A model generated the notes under the pieces. It worked only from the letters and a program-made list of their open reading frames with translations, had not been told where the DNA came from and searched no databases. Both the position numbers and the translations under genes were made by a program. 61,530 nt of DNA from NCBI GenBank assembly GCA_003164095.1, contig PLRX01000112.1, positions 8,227 to 69,756 of the forward strand, in the 5' to 3' direction. Numbering within the stretch: the stretch's first letter is position 1; each line of letters opens with the position of its first letter. This DNA is from Acidimicrobiaceae bacterium (GTDB taxonomy: Bacteria; Actinomycetota; Acidimicrobiia; Acidimicrobiales; RAAP-2). Shown one piece after another: positions 28,989 through 37,857 of this stretch.

Positions 28989-30017
28989 ATGACGACCGGG
29001 TCCACCGACGCGATCGACGCCGGCCACCTGCGGGGCCGCAGCCTGTGCAAGGTGACGGACCTCACCGCAGCCGAGTTCTTGTCCATCGTCGACCTCGCAT
29101 CGCTGCTGCGCGACGAGAAGCGGTCGGGAACGGAACGCCGACGCATGGTCGGGCGCAACATCGCACTGATCTTCGAGAAGGCCTCGACCCGCACGCGCGC
29201 CGCGTTCGAGGTCGGGGCCTACGACCAGGGCGCCCATGTCACGTACCTGGGCCCCGAGGGCTCCCACATCGGGGAGGGCGAATCGATCAAGGACACGGCC
29301 CGCGTGCTCGGGCGTATGTACGACGGCATCGAGTACCGCGGGTTCGCCCAGGAGTCCGTGGAGACCCTGGCGAGGTTCGCCGGTGTCCCGGTCTGGAACG
29401 GTCTGACCGACCAGTGGCACCCGACGCAGATGCTGGCGGACATCCTCACCATGCTCGACCACACCGAAAAGCCTCTGGACCGGGTGGGCCTCTGCTACCT
29501 GGGCGACGCCAGGAACAACACGGCCAACTCGTTGCTGGTCACCGGCGCCCTGTTGGGCATGGACGTGCGCATCGCCGCTCCCGAGGACCTTTGGCCCTCC
29601 GCCGACGTCCGCGCCATCGCCCAGGCCCTGGCCGAGGTGTCCGGTGCCCGGATCCACATCTGCGCCGACGTGCTCGACGGCGTCGAGGGTGCCGACTTCC
29701 TCTACACCGATGTCTGGGTGTCCATGGGTGAGCCGGCGTCGGACTGGGGGCCGAGGATCAAGAAGCTGCTGCCCTACCAGGTGTCGGCGGCCACACTGGC
29801 AATGACCTCCAACCCGGACGTGAAGTTCATGCACTGCCTGCCCGCACTCCACGACACCAACACGGTGCTCGGGCGCCGGCTCGCCGACACCTGGCACCTG
29901 GACGCCCTCGAGGTCACCGACGAGGTGTTCGAGTCGCCGGCGTCGATCGTCTTCGATCAGGCCGAGAACCGCCTGCACACCATCAAGGCGGCGATGGTCG
30001 CCAGTCTCGGGGTCTGA
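28989..30017 (+). CDS. arcB: Catabolic ornithine carbamoyltransferase
   Basis: 342 residues. The carbamoyl-phosphate loop [11 protein letters not shown], the [14 protein letters not shown] helix and the ornithine loop [11 protein letters not shown] are conserved. In this operon it runs in the catabolic direction, turning citrulline plus phosphate into ornithine and carbamoyl phosphate. The ATG is 2 nt after the arcA stop (TGACGATG), so the genes are tightly coupled. The [10 protein letters not shown] form is that of anabolic and catabolic enzymes alike; direction is inferred from context. Confidence 0.95.
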   Translation: MTTGSTDAIDAGHLRGRSLCKVTDLTAAEFLSIVDLASLLRDEKRSGTERRRMVGRNIALIFEKASTRTRAAFEVGAYDQGAHVTYLGPEGSHIGEGESIKDTARVLGRMYDGIEYRGFAQESVETLARFAGVPVWNGLTDQWHPTQMLADILTMLDHTEKPLDRVGLCYLGDARNNTANSLLVTGALLGMDVRIAAPEDLWPSADVRAIAQALAEVSGARIHICADVLDGVEGADFLYTDVWVSMGEPASDWGPRIKKLLPYQVSAATLAMTSNPDVKFMHCLPALHDTNTVLGRRLADTWHLDALEVTDEVFESPASIVFDQAENRLHTIKAAMVASLGV

Positions 30018-30018
30018 G

Positions 30019-30924
30019 ATGCGCCTGGTCGTCGCTGTGGGCGGTAACGCGCTCCTCGAACGGGGCGAGGTCCCGCTCGCCGAGATCCAGGAGGGCCACG
30101 TCGCCGTCGCCGTCGCCGCCCTCGCTCGGCTGGCACCCGACAACGAACTGGTGATCTCGCACGGCAACGGCCCCCAGGTCGGACTCCTCGCCAACGAGAG
30201 CGCCCTCGATCCCGACCTTCCCGGCCCGTATCCGATGGATGTCCTGGGTGCCGAGTCCCAGGGGATGATCGGCTACTTCTTCCTGCAGGCACTCGAGAAC
30301 GCCCTCCCCGGCCGGAACGTGGCCAGCCTGATCTGCCAGACCGAGGTGGACGCCGACGACCCCGCGTTCCGGGCACCGACGAAGTTCGTCGGACCCGTCT
30401 ACACCCGGGCGGTGGCCGAGGACCTGGCATCCCGCCGGGGTTGGCAGATCCGGGAGGACGGGGCCGCCTGGCGGCGCGTCGTGGCGTCGCCCGAGCCCCG
30501 CACGATGGTCGAGCTCGCGATGATCCGGACGCTGGTGGAGGAGCGCGCCATCGTGATCTGTGCCGGTGGTGGAGGCATCCCGGTCGTCAGGGGGGACGAC
30601 GGCCGGATCCGTGGCGCCGAGGCGGTCATCGACAAGGACCTCGGTGCGGCCCTCCTGGCCCGTGATCTCGAGGCCGACGCGCTGATGCTGCTGACCGACG
30701 TGGACGGTATCGAGGTCGGGTTCGGCACGCCGAAGGCCACGCTCATCCCCCACGCGACAGCGGCCGAGCTGCGCGCCGGATCCTTTCCCGCCGGATCCAT
30801 GGGCCCGAAGGTCGACGCGGCGTGCCGGTTCGTGGAGGCCACGGGGCACTCGGCCATGATCGGTCGGCTCCAGGACGCCGTCGAGCTGCTCCAGGGGACC
30901 CGGGGCACGACCATCAGGCCGTGA
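30019..30924 (+). CDS. arcC: Carbamate kinase
   Basis: 301 residues. VVAVGGNALLERGE at the N-terminus, ELVISHGNGPQVGLLANE, CAGGGGIPVV and the nucleotide-binding AVIDKDLGAALLA are diagnostic. It transfers phosphate from carbamoyl phosphate to ADP, giving the one ATP of arginine fermentation. The start is one base after the arcB stop; the stop overlaps the next gene, mgtA, by 4 bp (GTGA). This completes a full arcDABC set. Confidence 0.96.
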   Translation: MRLVVAVGGNALLERGEVPLAEIQEGHVAVAVAALARLAPDNELVISHGNGPQVGLLANESALDPDLPGPYPMDVLGAESQGMIGYFFLQALENALPGRNVASLICQTEVDADDPAFRAPTKFVGPVYTRAVAEDLASRRGWQIREDGAAWRRVVASPEPRTMVELAMIRTLVEERAIVICAGGGGIPVVRGDDGRIRGAEAVIDKDLGAALLARDLEADALMLLTDVDGIEVGFGTPKATLIPHATAAELRAGSFPAGSMGPKVDAACRFVEATGHSAMIGRLQDAVELLQGTRGTTIRP

Positions 30925-33671
30925 GCGAGCACACCTCAGGGATCGGCGGCGCCGCCGGCCGCCGAGCGCCGACCGGTGCCGTCGCAGCGACTGACGAACT
31001 GGACCTTGCCACAGCTGGCCGGATGACGCTCGACGAGGTCGTGGAGCGCCTGGGCGGCAACCTGGCGGGCCTGACGTCCGCCGAGGCCGCGGCGCGCCTG
31101 CGGCGGTTCGGCCCGAACATCCTCGCCACCCGGCAGGTGCGTGCCGGCGCAGTCCTCTTCCGCCAGATCCGGAACCCGATCCTGGTCCTCCTGCTGGGTG
31201 CCGCGCTGGTGTCCGGGCTGACCGGCGGCGGCACCAACGCGGTGATCATCGCCGTGATCGTGGTCCTGAGCGTCGGGCTCGGCTTCGTGAACGAGTACCG
31301 GGCCGAGGCGGCCATGTCGTCGCTGCGGGGCAAGATCCACCACGAGTCCGAGGTCGTCCGTGACGGCGTGACCGCGCGCGTAGCGGTGGCGGACCTGGTA
31401 CCCGGCGACATCGTCGAGCTCCGGATCGGGGCCATCGTCCCGGCCGACGTGCGGCTGCTCGCCGTGGAGGACCTCGAGTGTGACGAGGGCGTACTCACCG
31501 GTGAGTCGCTGCCGGTGGCGAAGTCGGTGGCCCCCGACGGACCGGAAGAGTCGCTCGACCTGCCGTGCTGCGCGTTCATGGGCACCGTCGTCCACCAGGG
31601 TTCCGGCCGGGGGATCGTGGTCAGCAGCGGGACCAGGACGGCGTTCGGACGGATCGCCGCCGGGCTGGGCGAGAAGCAGGCGCAGACCGCGTTCGAGGTG
31701 GGGCTGTCCCGGTTCTCGCGGTTCCTGTTCGGCGTCGCCGCCGTTCTCACCGTGTTCATCTTCGTGGTCAACGTGGCGCTGTCACGGCCGCTCATCGAGG
31801 CCCTGCTCTTCTCCCTGGCCATCGCCGTGGGCATCGCCCCCGAGATGATGCCGGCCATCGTGACCGTCAGTCTCTCCACCGGCTCCCGTGCCCTGGCGGC
31901 CAAGAAGGTGCTCGTCAAGCGGCTCGTCGCCATCGAGGACCTCGGCAACATCGAGATCCTCTTCACCGACAAGACCGGCACCCTGACCGACGGGAAGATC
32001 ACGTTCGCCCGGTCCCTCGACGCCTCCGGGCGCGATGGGGGGCGGCCGATGGAGCTGGGCCTCGTCTGCAACGAAGCCAGCCTGACGACCGACGGTCCCG
32101 TCGGGGGGAACGCGCTCGACCAGGCCCTGTGGTCGGCGCCCGTTGCCGGGTCCGGCGGCGAGGTCGCGTCGACAGTCGCCAAGTACCGGCGACGGGGCAT
32201 CTTGCCGTTCGACCATGATCGGCAGTTGGCATCAGTCCTGGTCGACGATCCCGGAGGCGACCCTCTGCTGGTGGTCAAGGGTGCGCCCGAGTCGGTGCTC
32301 GCCCGGTGTTCCGATGTGCCCGTGACCGCACACGACGTCATGGACGGACTGTTCGCCGAGGGGTCGCGGGTGGTGGCCGTGGCAGTCCGCGACGGCTCGG
32401 GGGTCGAGGCGCCGACCGCGGCCGACGAGGAGGGGCTCGCGCTCGTGGGGTTCCTGACGTTCGCCGACCGGCCGAAGCACGACGCCGGGACGTCGATCGC
32501 CCGGCTCCGGGGGCTCGGGGTCGAGGTGAAGATCATCACCGGTGACAACGGCCTGGTCGCGTCCAAGCTCTGCTCGGACATCGGGGTCGAGTCGACGGGT
32601 GTCCTGAACGGTTCCGACCTCGAGTCGCTCGATGACGACCAGCTCGAGGCGGCGATCGCCGTGACGACCATCTTCGCCCGGATCGGACCCGACCAGAAGT
32701 CACGGATCATCAAGGTGGCGCGCCGTACCGGTCGTGACGTGGCGTTCCTCGGTGACGGGGTGAACGACGCCGTGGCCCTGCACCACGCCGACGTCGGGAT
32801 CTCGGTCGACTCGGGGACCGACGTCGCCAAGGATGCCGCCGACGTGGTGCTGCTCGACAAGGACCTGGGCGTGCTGGCCGACGGCGTCATGGAGGGTCGA
32901 CGCATCTTCGCCAACACGATGAAGTACGTCCTGATGGCGACCTCGTCCAACTTCGGGAACATGTTCAGTGCTGCAGGCGCCTCCGTGTTCCTCACCTTCC
33001 TCCCGATGCTCCCGTCCCAGATCCTCCTGAACAACCTGCTCTACAACTCGGGGCAGCTGGCGATCCCCACCGACAGGGTCGACCCCGAGGCACTGGCCCG
33101 TCCGGCGGCGTGGGACATGCGCTTCATCCGGCGCTTCATGTCGGTGTTCGGCCCCATCAGCTCGATCTTCGACTTCCTCACCTTCTGGGTGATGCTGTCG
33201 CTGCTCCATGCCGGCCACGCCGAGTTCCGGACGGGCTGGTTCGTGGAGTCCATCGCAACCCAGACACTGGTGATCTACGTCATCCGGACCCGCCGTGTCC
33301 CGTTCTTCAGCAGCCGGCCGAGCCTGCCGATGCTGCTGGTGCCGACCGGGGCGGCGCTGGTGGGCGCCGTGCTGCCGTACACGGGGCTCGCCACGCTGCT
33401 CGGGTTCACGCCGCTTCCCACGACGTTCTTCCTTCTCCTGTTCGCCATGGTGGCCGGCTACCTCCTGTTGGTGGAGGCGGCCAAGACCCGCTTCTACCGG
33501 GCTCCCCACGCGCGCACTGCGGCCATCGCCTCCTCCCCGGAAGTGCGGCGGGAGCGTCACCTCCGACGGCGGGCGTCCCGGTTCGTCCACGTCGTCCCGT
33601 CGTCCACGCCCGACGGGGCAGACCCGCCCGTCGGTGTCAGCTCCGGGATGCCGGGTCCGGGGTCGCGCTGA
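30921..33671 (+). CDS. mgtA: Magnesium-translocating P-type ATPase (MgtA type)
   Basis: 916 residues. Actuator loop VLTGESLPVAK (about 191-201), phosphorylation motif FTDKTGTLTDG with Asp near 350, hinge FLGDGVNDAVALHHADVGIS (near 611) and the type IIIB membrane signatures IAPEMMPAIV and MLPSQILLNNLLYN identify the MgtA/MgtB class that brings Mg2+ in. The GTG start overlaps the arcC stop (GTGA), which places the ATPase in the arginine deiminase operon. That pairing suggests shared induction under acid or energy stress. The last ~60 residues are Arg/Pro-rich and not conserved. Confidence 0.92.
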   Translation: MSEHTSGIGGAAGRRAPTGAVAATDELDLATAGRMTLDEVVERLGGNLAGLTSAEAAARLRRFGPNILATRQVRAGAVLFRQIRNPILVLLLGAALVSGLTGGGTNAVIIAVIVVLSVGLGFVNEYRAEAAMSSLRGKIHHESEVVRDGVTARVAVADLVPGDIVELRIGAIVPADVRLLAVEDLECDEGVLTGESLPVAKSVAPDGPEESLDLPCCAFMGTVVHQGSGRGIVVSSGTRTAFGRIAAGLGEKQAQTAFEVGLSRFSRFLFGVAAVLTVFIFVVNVALSRPLIEALLFSLAIAVGIAPEMMPAIVTVSLSTGSRALAAKKVLVKRLVAIEDLGNIEILFTDKTGTLTDGKITFARSLDASGRDGGRPMELGLVCNEASLTTDGPVGGNALDQALWSAPVAGSGGEVASTVAKYRRRGILPFDHDRQLASVLVDDPGGDPLLVVKGAPESVLARCSDVPVTAHDVMDGLFAEGSRVVAVAVRDGSGVEAPTAADEEGLALVGFLTFADRPKHDAGTSIARLRGLGVEVKIITGDNGLVASKLCSDIGVESTGVLNGSDLESLDDDQLEAAIAVTTIFARIGPDQKSRIIKVARRTGRDVAFLGDGVNDAVALHHADVGISVDSGTDVAKDAADVVLLDKDLGVLADGVMEGRRIFANTMKYVLMATSSNFGNMFSAAGASVFLTFLPMLPSQILLNNLLYNSGQLAIPTDRVDPEALARPAAWDMRFIRRFMSVFGPISSIFDFLTFWVMLSLLHAGHAEFRTGWFVESIATQTLVIYVIRTRRVPFFSSRPSLPMLLVPTGAALVGAVLPYTGLATLLGFTPLPTTFFLLLFAMVAGYLLLVEAAKTRFYRAPHARTAAIASSPEVRRERHLRRRASRFVHVVPSSTPDGADPPVGVSSGMPGPGSR

Positions 33672-33725
33672 CCGGAGTAGCCGCAAGCGCCGTCGCCACG
33701 AGCATCCATGCCGTGTCGCCCGCCC

Positions 33726-34421
33726 TCACGGCGTCGGCCCCTCCAGGTCGATCCGACCGTCGAGCATGTGCACCGTGCGGTCAGCCGTTGCTGCCACAGT
33801 CTCGTCGTGGGTCACAATGACGATCGTCACGCCCCGCTCGGTCCGGAGGCGCTGGAACAGGGCGAGCACCACCTCGGTGGAGTGACTGTCGAGGCTCCCG
33901 GTCGGCTCGTCGGCGAAGAGCACCGAGGGCTCGTTGGCCAGCGCCCGGGCGACCGCCACCCGCTGGCGCTCGCCGCCCGAGAGCTGTGGCGGCCGACGGT
34001 GGGCCAGATGTGCGAGTCCGACGTCGTCGAGCAGTCCGAGCGCGAACCCGGTGCGCTCCGCGTGTGGCCGTGTCGAGCCGAGCATGGCGATCTCCACGTT
34101 GTGCAGGGTGGAGAGTCGGGGCAGCAGATTGTGGAACTGGAAGACGAGACCCACCTCCTGGCGTCTGAAGTGGTTGGCATCGTGGAGCTGCTCCAGCGCG
34201 TGGGAGCCGACGCGGATGGTCCCCGATGTCGGGGAGTCCAACGCCGCGAGCAAGCCGAGGAGGGTGGATTTCCCGCATCCCGACGGCCCGGTGACGGCTA
34301 CGAACTCGCCGGCCGAGACGCTCAGGTCCACGCCGGCCAGGGCCTGCACCCGTCCGTCCGCGTAGACCTTGGTCACTCCGTGGGTCTCGATCATCGGAGC
34401 GGCGGTCGATGCCTCACTCAT
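33726..34421 (-). CDS. ABC transporter ATP-binding protein (LolD/MacB type)
   Basis: 231 residues. Walker A GPSGCGKST, Q-loop GLVFQFHNLLP, signature LSGGERQRVAVARAL, Walker B VLFADEPTGSLD and the H-loop VTHDE are complete. The FQFHNLLPRL form places it in the LolD/FtsE/MacB group, which powers extrusion or mechanical transport of envelope lipids, lipoproteins or peptides through FtsX-like permeases. It overlaps the upstream permease gene by 8 bp. It is convergent with mgtA. Confidence 0.92.
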   Translation of the reverse strand: MSEASTAAPMIETHGVTKVYADGRVQALAGVDLSVSAGEFVAVTGPSGCGKSTLLGLLAALDSPTSGTIRVGSHALEQLHDANHFRRQEVGLVFQFHNLLPRLSTLHNVEIAMLGSTRPHAERTGFALGLLDDVGLAHLAHRRPPQLSGGERQRVAVARALANEPSVLFADEPTGSLDSHSTEVVLALFQRLRTERGVTIVIVTHDETVAATADRTVHMLDGRIDLEGPTP

Positions 34422-35619
34422 TGCTGAGCGCCTTGAGTGGTGTCAGGTTGGCCGCCCGGACCGAGGGGTACAGCGAGCCGAGGATCGCCATGCCGATGCC
34501 GACGGCGAAGCCGCGCCAGAAGGCGCCCGGTGTGAAGTCGGAGTGGAGGACGCCGTGGAGCTGGGGAAGTGCCTCGAGCACCGTCGTCACCAGGAAGGAG
34601 ACGGCGACACCGATGGCCGATCCCAGGAGGGCGAGTACAAGGCTCTCGGACACGACGAGCCAGACCACCCGGCGGCGTCCCCAGCCGATGGCGCGCAGTA
34701 GCCCGAACTCCCGCGTCCGTTCGAACAGCGAGAGCAGCATGGTGTTGCCCACCACGATGGCGCCGATCACGAGCGCGAGGATCGTGCTCCCGGTGACGGC
34801 AGCCTTGAGGAAGACGAGGTTGCGGTCGGCCCGCCCTGCCTGGGCCAGCGTGGAGATCGTCGTCAGCTCTGGTTGGTCCCGTGTCAGCGCGCGCTGCACC
34901 TGGGCCGACGACTGTCCCGGGGCGATCTTCACGAAGACCAGCGAGACGGACCCCGGGACCCGGTTGTACGCCTGCAGTGCGGGCAGGGGGAACATGGCCG
35001 CCGAGTCCCCATAAGAGATCCCGGTGGAGTAGATCCCGACGATCCGGTTCGCGGTGCCGTTGGCGTGGAACGTGTCGCCCACATGGAGTCCCAGGTTCTG
35101 AGCGGCGCGCCAGCCGAGCATGACCTCCTTGCTCGCCGTGGCCCCGTAGGCGGTGCCCGCCACGACAGTGACGCCAAAGGTGGTGAGGTCGTCGGGCTGG
35201 ATGCCGATCTCGATGAACAGTGGGTTGGCGGCATTGATCCGCTCCGTCTCCAGGAGGACGCCGACCGAACTCTTGACGCCAGGTGTCGCGCCGATCCGCT
35301 CCAGCTGCCCGGTGTCGATGTTGCTGTACAGGATGTCGGAGACCCCGTTCTGGGCCACGGTGAAGTCGGCCTTGCCCACGGTCAGTACGGCGCTGGCCGC
35401 GGTCTCGAGCCCACTGCTGACCACCGTGAGTGTCACCACAGTCATGACGGCGAGGGCCACCGCGAATGCGATCCCGGCCGAGCGGGCCTTCTTCGCCCAG
35501 AGGTTGGTGGCGACGAGCGCCACCATCGTCAGCGGGCGGTCGTGGCGGGTCGCCTCCGGGTGTCCCTGGGTCACCGGGTCAGACGCCGTCGGAGGAAGGG
35601 CGACTCCGCTCATGCCCAT
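34414..35619 (-). CDS. FtsX/MacB-type ABC transporter permease
   Basis: 401 residues. One transmembrane helix near residue 45-65 is followed by a large extracytoplasmic MacB-like core domain (about 70-265), then three helices at the C-terminus with the FtsX signature ERTREFGLLRAIGWGRRRV and ANLTPLKALSNE. It is the membrane partner of the adjacent ATPase, with overlapping stop and start. ATG 35613 is an alternative start two codons in. The substrate is unknown; lipoprotein, lipid or peptide export is typical. Confidence 0.88.
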   Translation of the reverse strand: MGMSGVALPPTASDPVTQGHPEATRHDRPLTMVALVATNLWAKKARSAGIAFAVALAVMTVVTLTVVSSGLETAASAVLTVGKADFTVAQNGVSDILYSNIDTGQLERIGATPGVKSSVGVLLETERINAANPLFIEIGIQPDDLTTFGVTVVAGTAYGATASKEVMLGWRAAQNLGLHVGDTFHANGTANRIVGIYSTGISYGDSAAMFPLPALQAYNRVPGSVSLVFVKIAPGQSSAQVQRALTRDQPELTTISTLAQAGRADRNLVFLKAAVTGSTILALVIGAIVVGNTMLLSLFERTREFGLLRAIGWGRRRVVWLVVSESLVLALLGSAIGVAVSFLVTTVLEALPQLHGVLHSDFTPGAFWRGFAVGIGMAILGSLYPSVRAANLTPLKALSNE

Positions 35620-35736
35620 CGGGCTCGCGCTCGGTGCATCGGTCGGTCACTCCGTCCTGGACGAGGCTTGGCGTCACCGAGTGTCTGGAGCTACGGGTAC
35701 CGGGTGGTGTAGCTGCTCGGCGCCGAACCTGTTGCC

Positions 35737-36373
35737 TTACCACCACGACCGTACACCGGTACGGGCGGTGCCCGGCAGCCCGACGGCGCCGACAGGCCAG
35801 GCGAGACGATTCGGTCCAGTGACGCCCCAGGACTTGGGAAACAACTGGTCGAGGAGGACCGACCCGTCGATAATCTCGACGTCGGCGGGGACCACCGCAC
35901 CCAGCGACAGCTCGACGAGGTCGTCGGCCACGAGTACCGCACCGGGCTCGACGACTCACCTGCCGTCCCGTCGCACTGACGCGGTCGGGGCGAGGCGGAC
36001 CTGATCGCCTCGAGGGTGGAATGCGCCTTCCCCTCCTGGTGGAGCCCGATGTCCGCGTTGAACGCGAGGAGACCGGCGATCACACCCGCCTCCGTGAAGT
36101 TCCGGAGCACCAACTCGAGCACCATTGCGGCCTCGAGCATCCACGGCACGGGGCCCAGAACTTCTTGGCAGCCAGCAGCACCGGGCTGAGGGTCGTGTCC
36201 GGGAGCGAGTTCGGACCGCTCTCGTCGAGCCGACGCGCCACCTCGGCGGAGGTGAGGCCGGGCGGTGCAGGCTGGGTCGGGGGGTGGGGTCGCCGCCAGG
36301 ATCGCCGTTCCACCGGCAGTACCGGTCGATGGGACGGCGGGCGTGGCGTGCGCGGGCCGTCGGGTGGCTCCAT
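35737..36373 (-). pseudogene. Decayed plasma-membrane-type proton P-type ATPase, N-terminal third in three frames
   Basis: Three consecutive minus-strand frames spell one protein. Frame 1 (from 36373) has GLTSAEVARRLDESGPNSLP and LLAAKKFWAP. Frame 2 has VPWMLEAAMVLELVLRNFTE and LLAFNADIGLHQEGKA. Frame 3 has ADDLVELSLGAVVPADVEII and SVLLDQ, then diverges just before the expected LTGES. These are the cation-ATPase N-domain, first helices and actuator of the fungal/plant-like H+-ATPase group. At least two frameshifts are present, and the phosphorylation and nucleotide domains are gone. It lies 2 kb from the intact mgtA. Confidence 0.8.
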
Positions 36374-36497
36374 GGTCTCCGCGTTCCCGTGTGCGTTCGG
36401 GAGGATCGGCTGCTGGCACCCGGCCCCACCCCCTATCGACTGGAGGGGTATCTGGCCAACGCAGGAGTCAGGTCGGGCGTTCCGTTGAGCGATCGGG

Positions 36498-37550
36498 TCA
36501 GTGGATCAGTACCTTCAGTGCGTCATGGTCCGCCGCATGACCGAACACCTCGTAGGCCTCGAGCATCTGGTCGAACGTGAACTCGTGGGTCACGAACTTG
36601 TCGGCGGGGAGCTTGTGCTCGGCGACCAGTGACAGCAGCATCCCGAGCGTGTTCGTGTTGACGAGCCCCATCGAGATGTCGATGTTCTTGATCCACAGCT
36701 CGTTGAGTGCCAGATCGACGGGCTTGCCGTGCACGCCGATGTTGGCGACATTGCCCCCGGGGCGCACGATGACCGTTGCCATGGTGAAGGTCTCGGGCAT
36801 GCCGACGGCCTCGATGGCGACATCGACCCCGAGCCCATCAGTCAGGGCCAGTACCTGGTCCTTCCAGTCCGGGTCCCCCGAATTGACCGTCTCGGTGGCA
36901 CCGAACTCCTTGGCCCGCTGGAGCCGTGCGTCGTCGAGGTCGATGGCGATGACCTTGGACGGCCCGTAGAGGCGGGAGGTCATGACAGCAGAGAGCCCGA
37001 CCGGTCCGGACCCGATCACCGCGACCACGTCACCTGGCTGGACGTGCCCGTACTGGACGCCGATCTCGAAGCCGGTCGGAAGGATGTCCGACAGCAGGAT
37101 CCCCTCGGCATCGGTCATCCCGTCCGGGATCCGGTAGACCGAGTTCTCGGCGAACGGGACCCGGACGTACTCGGCCTGCGTCCCGTCGATCATGTACCCG
37201 AAGATCCAGCCGATCCCGGCCATCCCCTCGGTCGCCAGGCAGTGGCTGTAGAGACCCTTGCGGCAGTACGAACACCGCCCGCAGGAACTCACGCACGACA
37301 GGATGACCCGGTCGCCCACCGCCAACCGGTCAACGCCGTCGCCGATCTCGGTGATCACCCCGATGCCCTCGTGGCCGAGGATGCGACCGACCGCCACCTC
37401 GGGGACGTCACCCTTGAGGATGTGGAGGTCCGTCCCGCAGATCGTGGTGGCGACCATCTGGACGATCACGTCGGTCGCCTCCTGGATCTTCGGGTCGGCG
37501 ACCTCTTCCCAGGCCTTCTTACCCGGACCCTTGTAGACCAGTGCCTTCAT
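36498..37550 (-). CDS. Zinc-dependent alcohol dehydrogenase
   Basis: 350 residues. Catalytic zinc ligands C38 (TTICGTDLH) and the GHEGIG motif, the structural zinc cluster CGRCSYCRKGLYSHC, and the Rossmann motif VIGSGPVGL are intact. It is a medium-chain dehydrogenase using NAD(P)H, close to the IMGDGTQAEYVRVPFAE-type group (here MIDGTQAEYVRVPFAE) found in actinobacterial stress islands. It may reoxidise NADH by reducing aldehydes under oxygen limitation, which is inference. GAGG-type ribosome sequence lies before the ATG, and an 18-bp palindrome 14 bp upstream is a probable operator. Confidence 0.9.
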   Translation of the reverse strand: MKALVYKGPGKKAWEEVADPKIQEATDVIVQMVATTICGTDLHILKGDVPEVAVGRILGHEGIGVITEIGDGVDRLAVGDRVILSCVSSCGRCSYCRKGLYSHCLATEGMAGIGWIFGYMIDGTQAEYVRVPFAENSVYRIPDGMTDAEGILLSDILPTGFEIGVQYGHVQPGDVVAVIGSGPVGLSAVMTSRLYGPSKVIAIDLDDARLQRAKEFGATETVNSGDPDWKDQVLALTDGLGVDVAIEAVGMPETFTMATVIVRPGGNVANIGVHGKPVDLALNELWIKNIDISMGLVNTNTLGMLLSLVAEHKLPADKFVTHEFTFDQMLEAYEVFGHAADHDALKVLIH

Positions 37551-37563
37551 GATGAACCTCCTA

Positions 37564-37581
37564 CGCTCGGTACACCGAGCG
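37564..37581. promoter_or_regulatory. 18-bp palindrome upstream of the alcohol dehydrogenase
   Basis: CGCTCGGT and ACCGAGCG are perfect 8-bp arms separated by AC, 14 bp before the ATG of the alcohol dehydrogenase on the minus strand. Position over the ribosome-site/promoter region suggests repressor binding; a short RNA hairpin is the alternative. Confidence 0.5.
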
Positions 37582-37701
37582 GCATCATGCGACCCGTGAG
37601 CCCGATATCCACCCGTCGTCGGGCTTCCCGGTCTCCATGTCCAAGGGTACGGATCGGCCGGCCGGACGCCTAGTGCCGAATGGCACTTCGACGGAGGTCC
37701 C

Positions 37702-37727
37702 GGGTCGTCAGGACAGGGTCGTCAGGA
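37702..37727. repeat. Two tandem copies of GGGTCGTCAGGA
   Basis: GGGTCGTCAGGA occurs at 37702-37713 and again at 37716-37727, a period of 14 bp. It overlaps the stop codon of the small minus-strand open frame at 37722. Confidence 0.5.
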
Positions 37728-37838
37728 GACGATCGCCAGCACGAGTACGAATACGAGGACGCAGATCGAGGCGAGCACGGCCAGTCGCTTTGCCGACGTG
37801 GACGGGACCTCCGGAACCGAGGTGCTCCGGTAGAGCAC
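37722..37838 (-). CDS. Possible 38-residue single-TM peptide
   Basis: A GTG at 37838 opens a short frame ending in KRLAVLASICVLVFVLVLAIVS, a clean transmembrane helix preceded by a Lys-Arg pair and ending right at the stop. No clear ribosome site is seen. It could be a genuine micro-protein or the C-terminal anchor of a larger decayed gene; the surroundings (37.7-38.7 kb) are full of gene remnants. Confidence 0.3.
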   Translation of the reverse strand: MLYRSTSVPEVPSTSAKRLAVLASICVLVFVLVLAIVS

Positions 37839-37857
37839 ACCGACGAGGACCCGTCGC

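Noticed and set aside
30914-33034. A 706-codon open frame antisense to mgtA
   Set aside because: Composition is Arg/Ser/Pro-rich with no domain; the plus strand carries a complete P-type ATPase. High-GC shadow.
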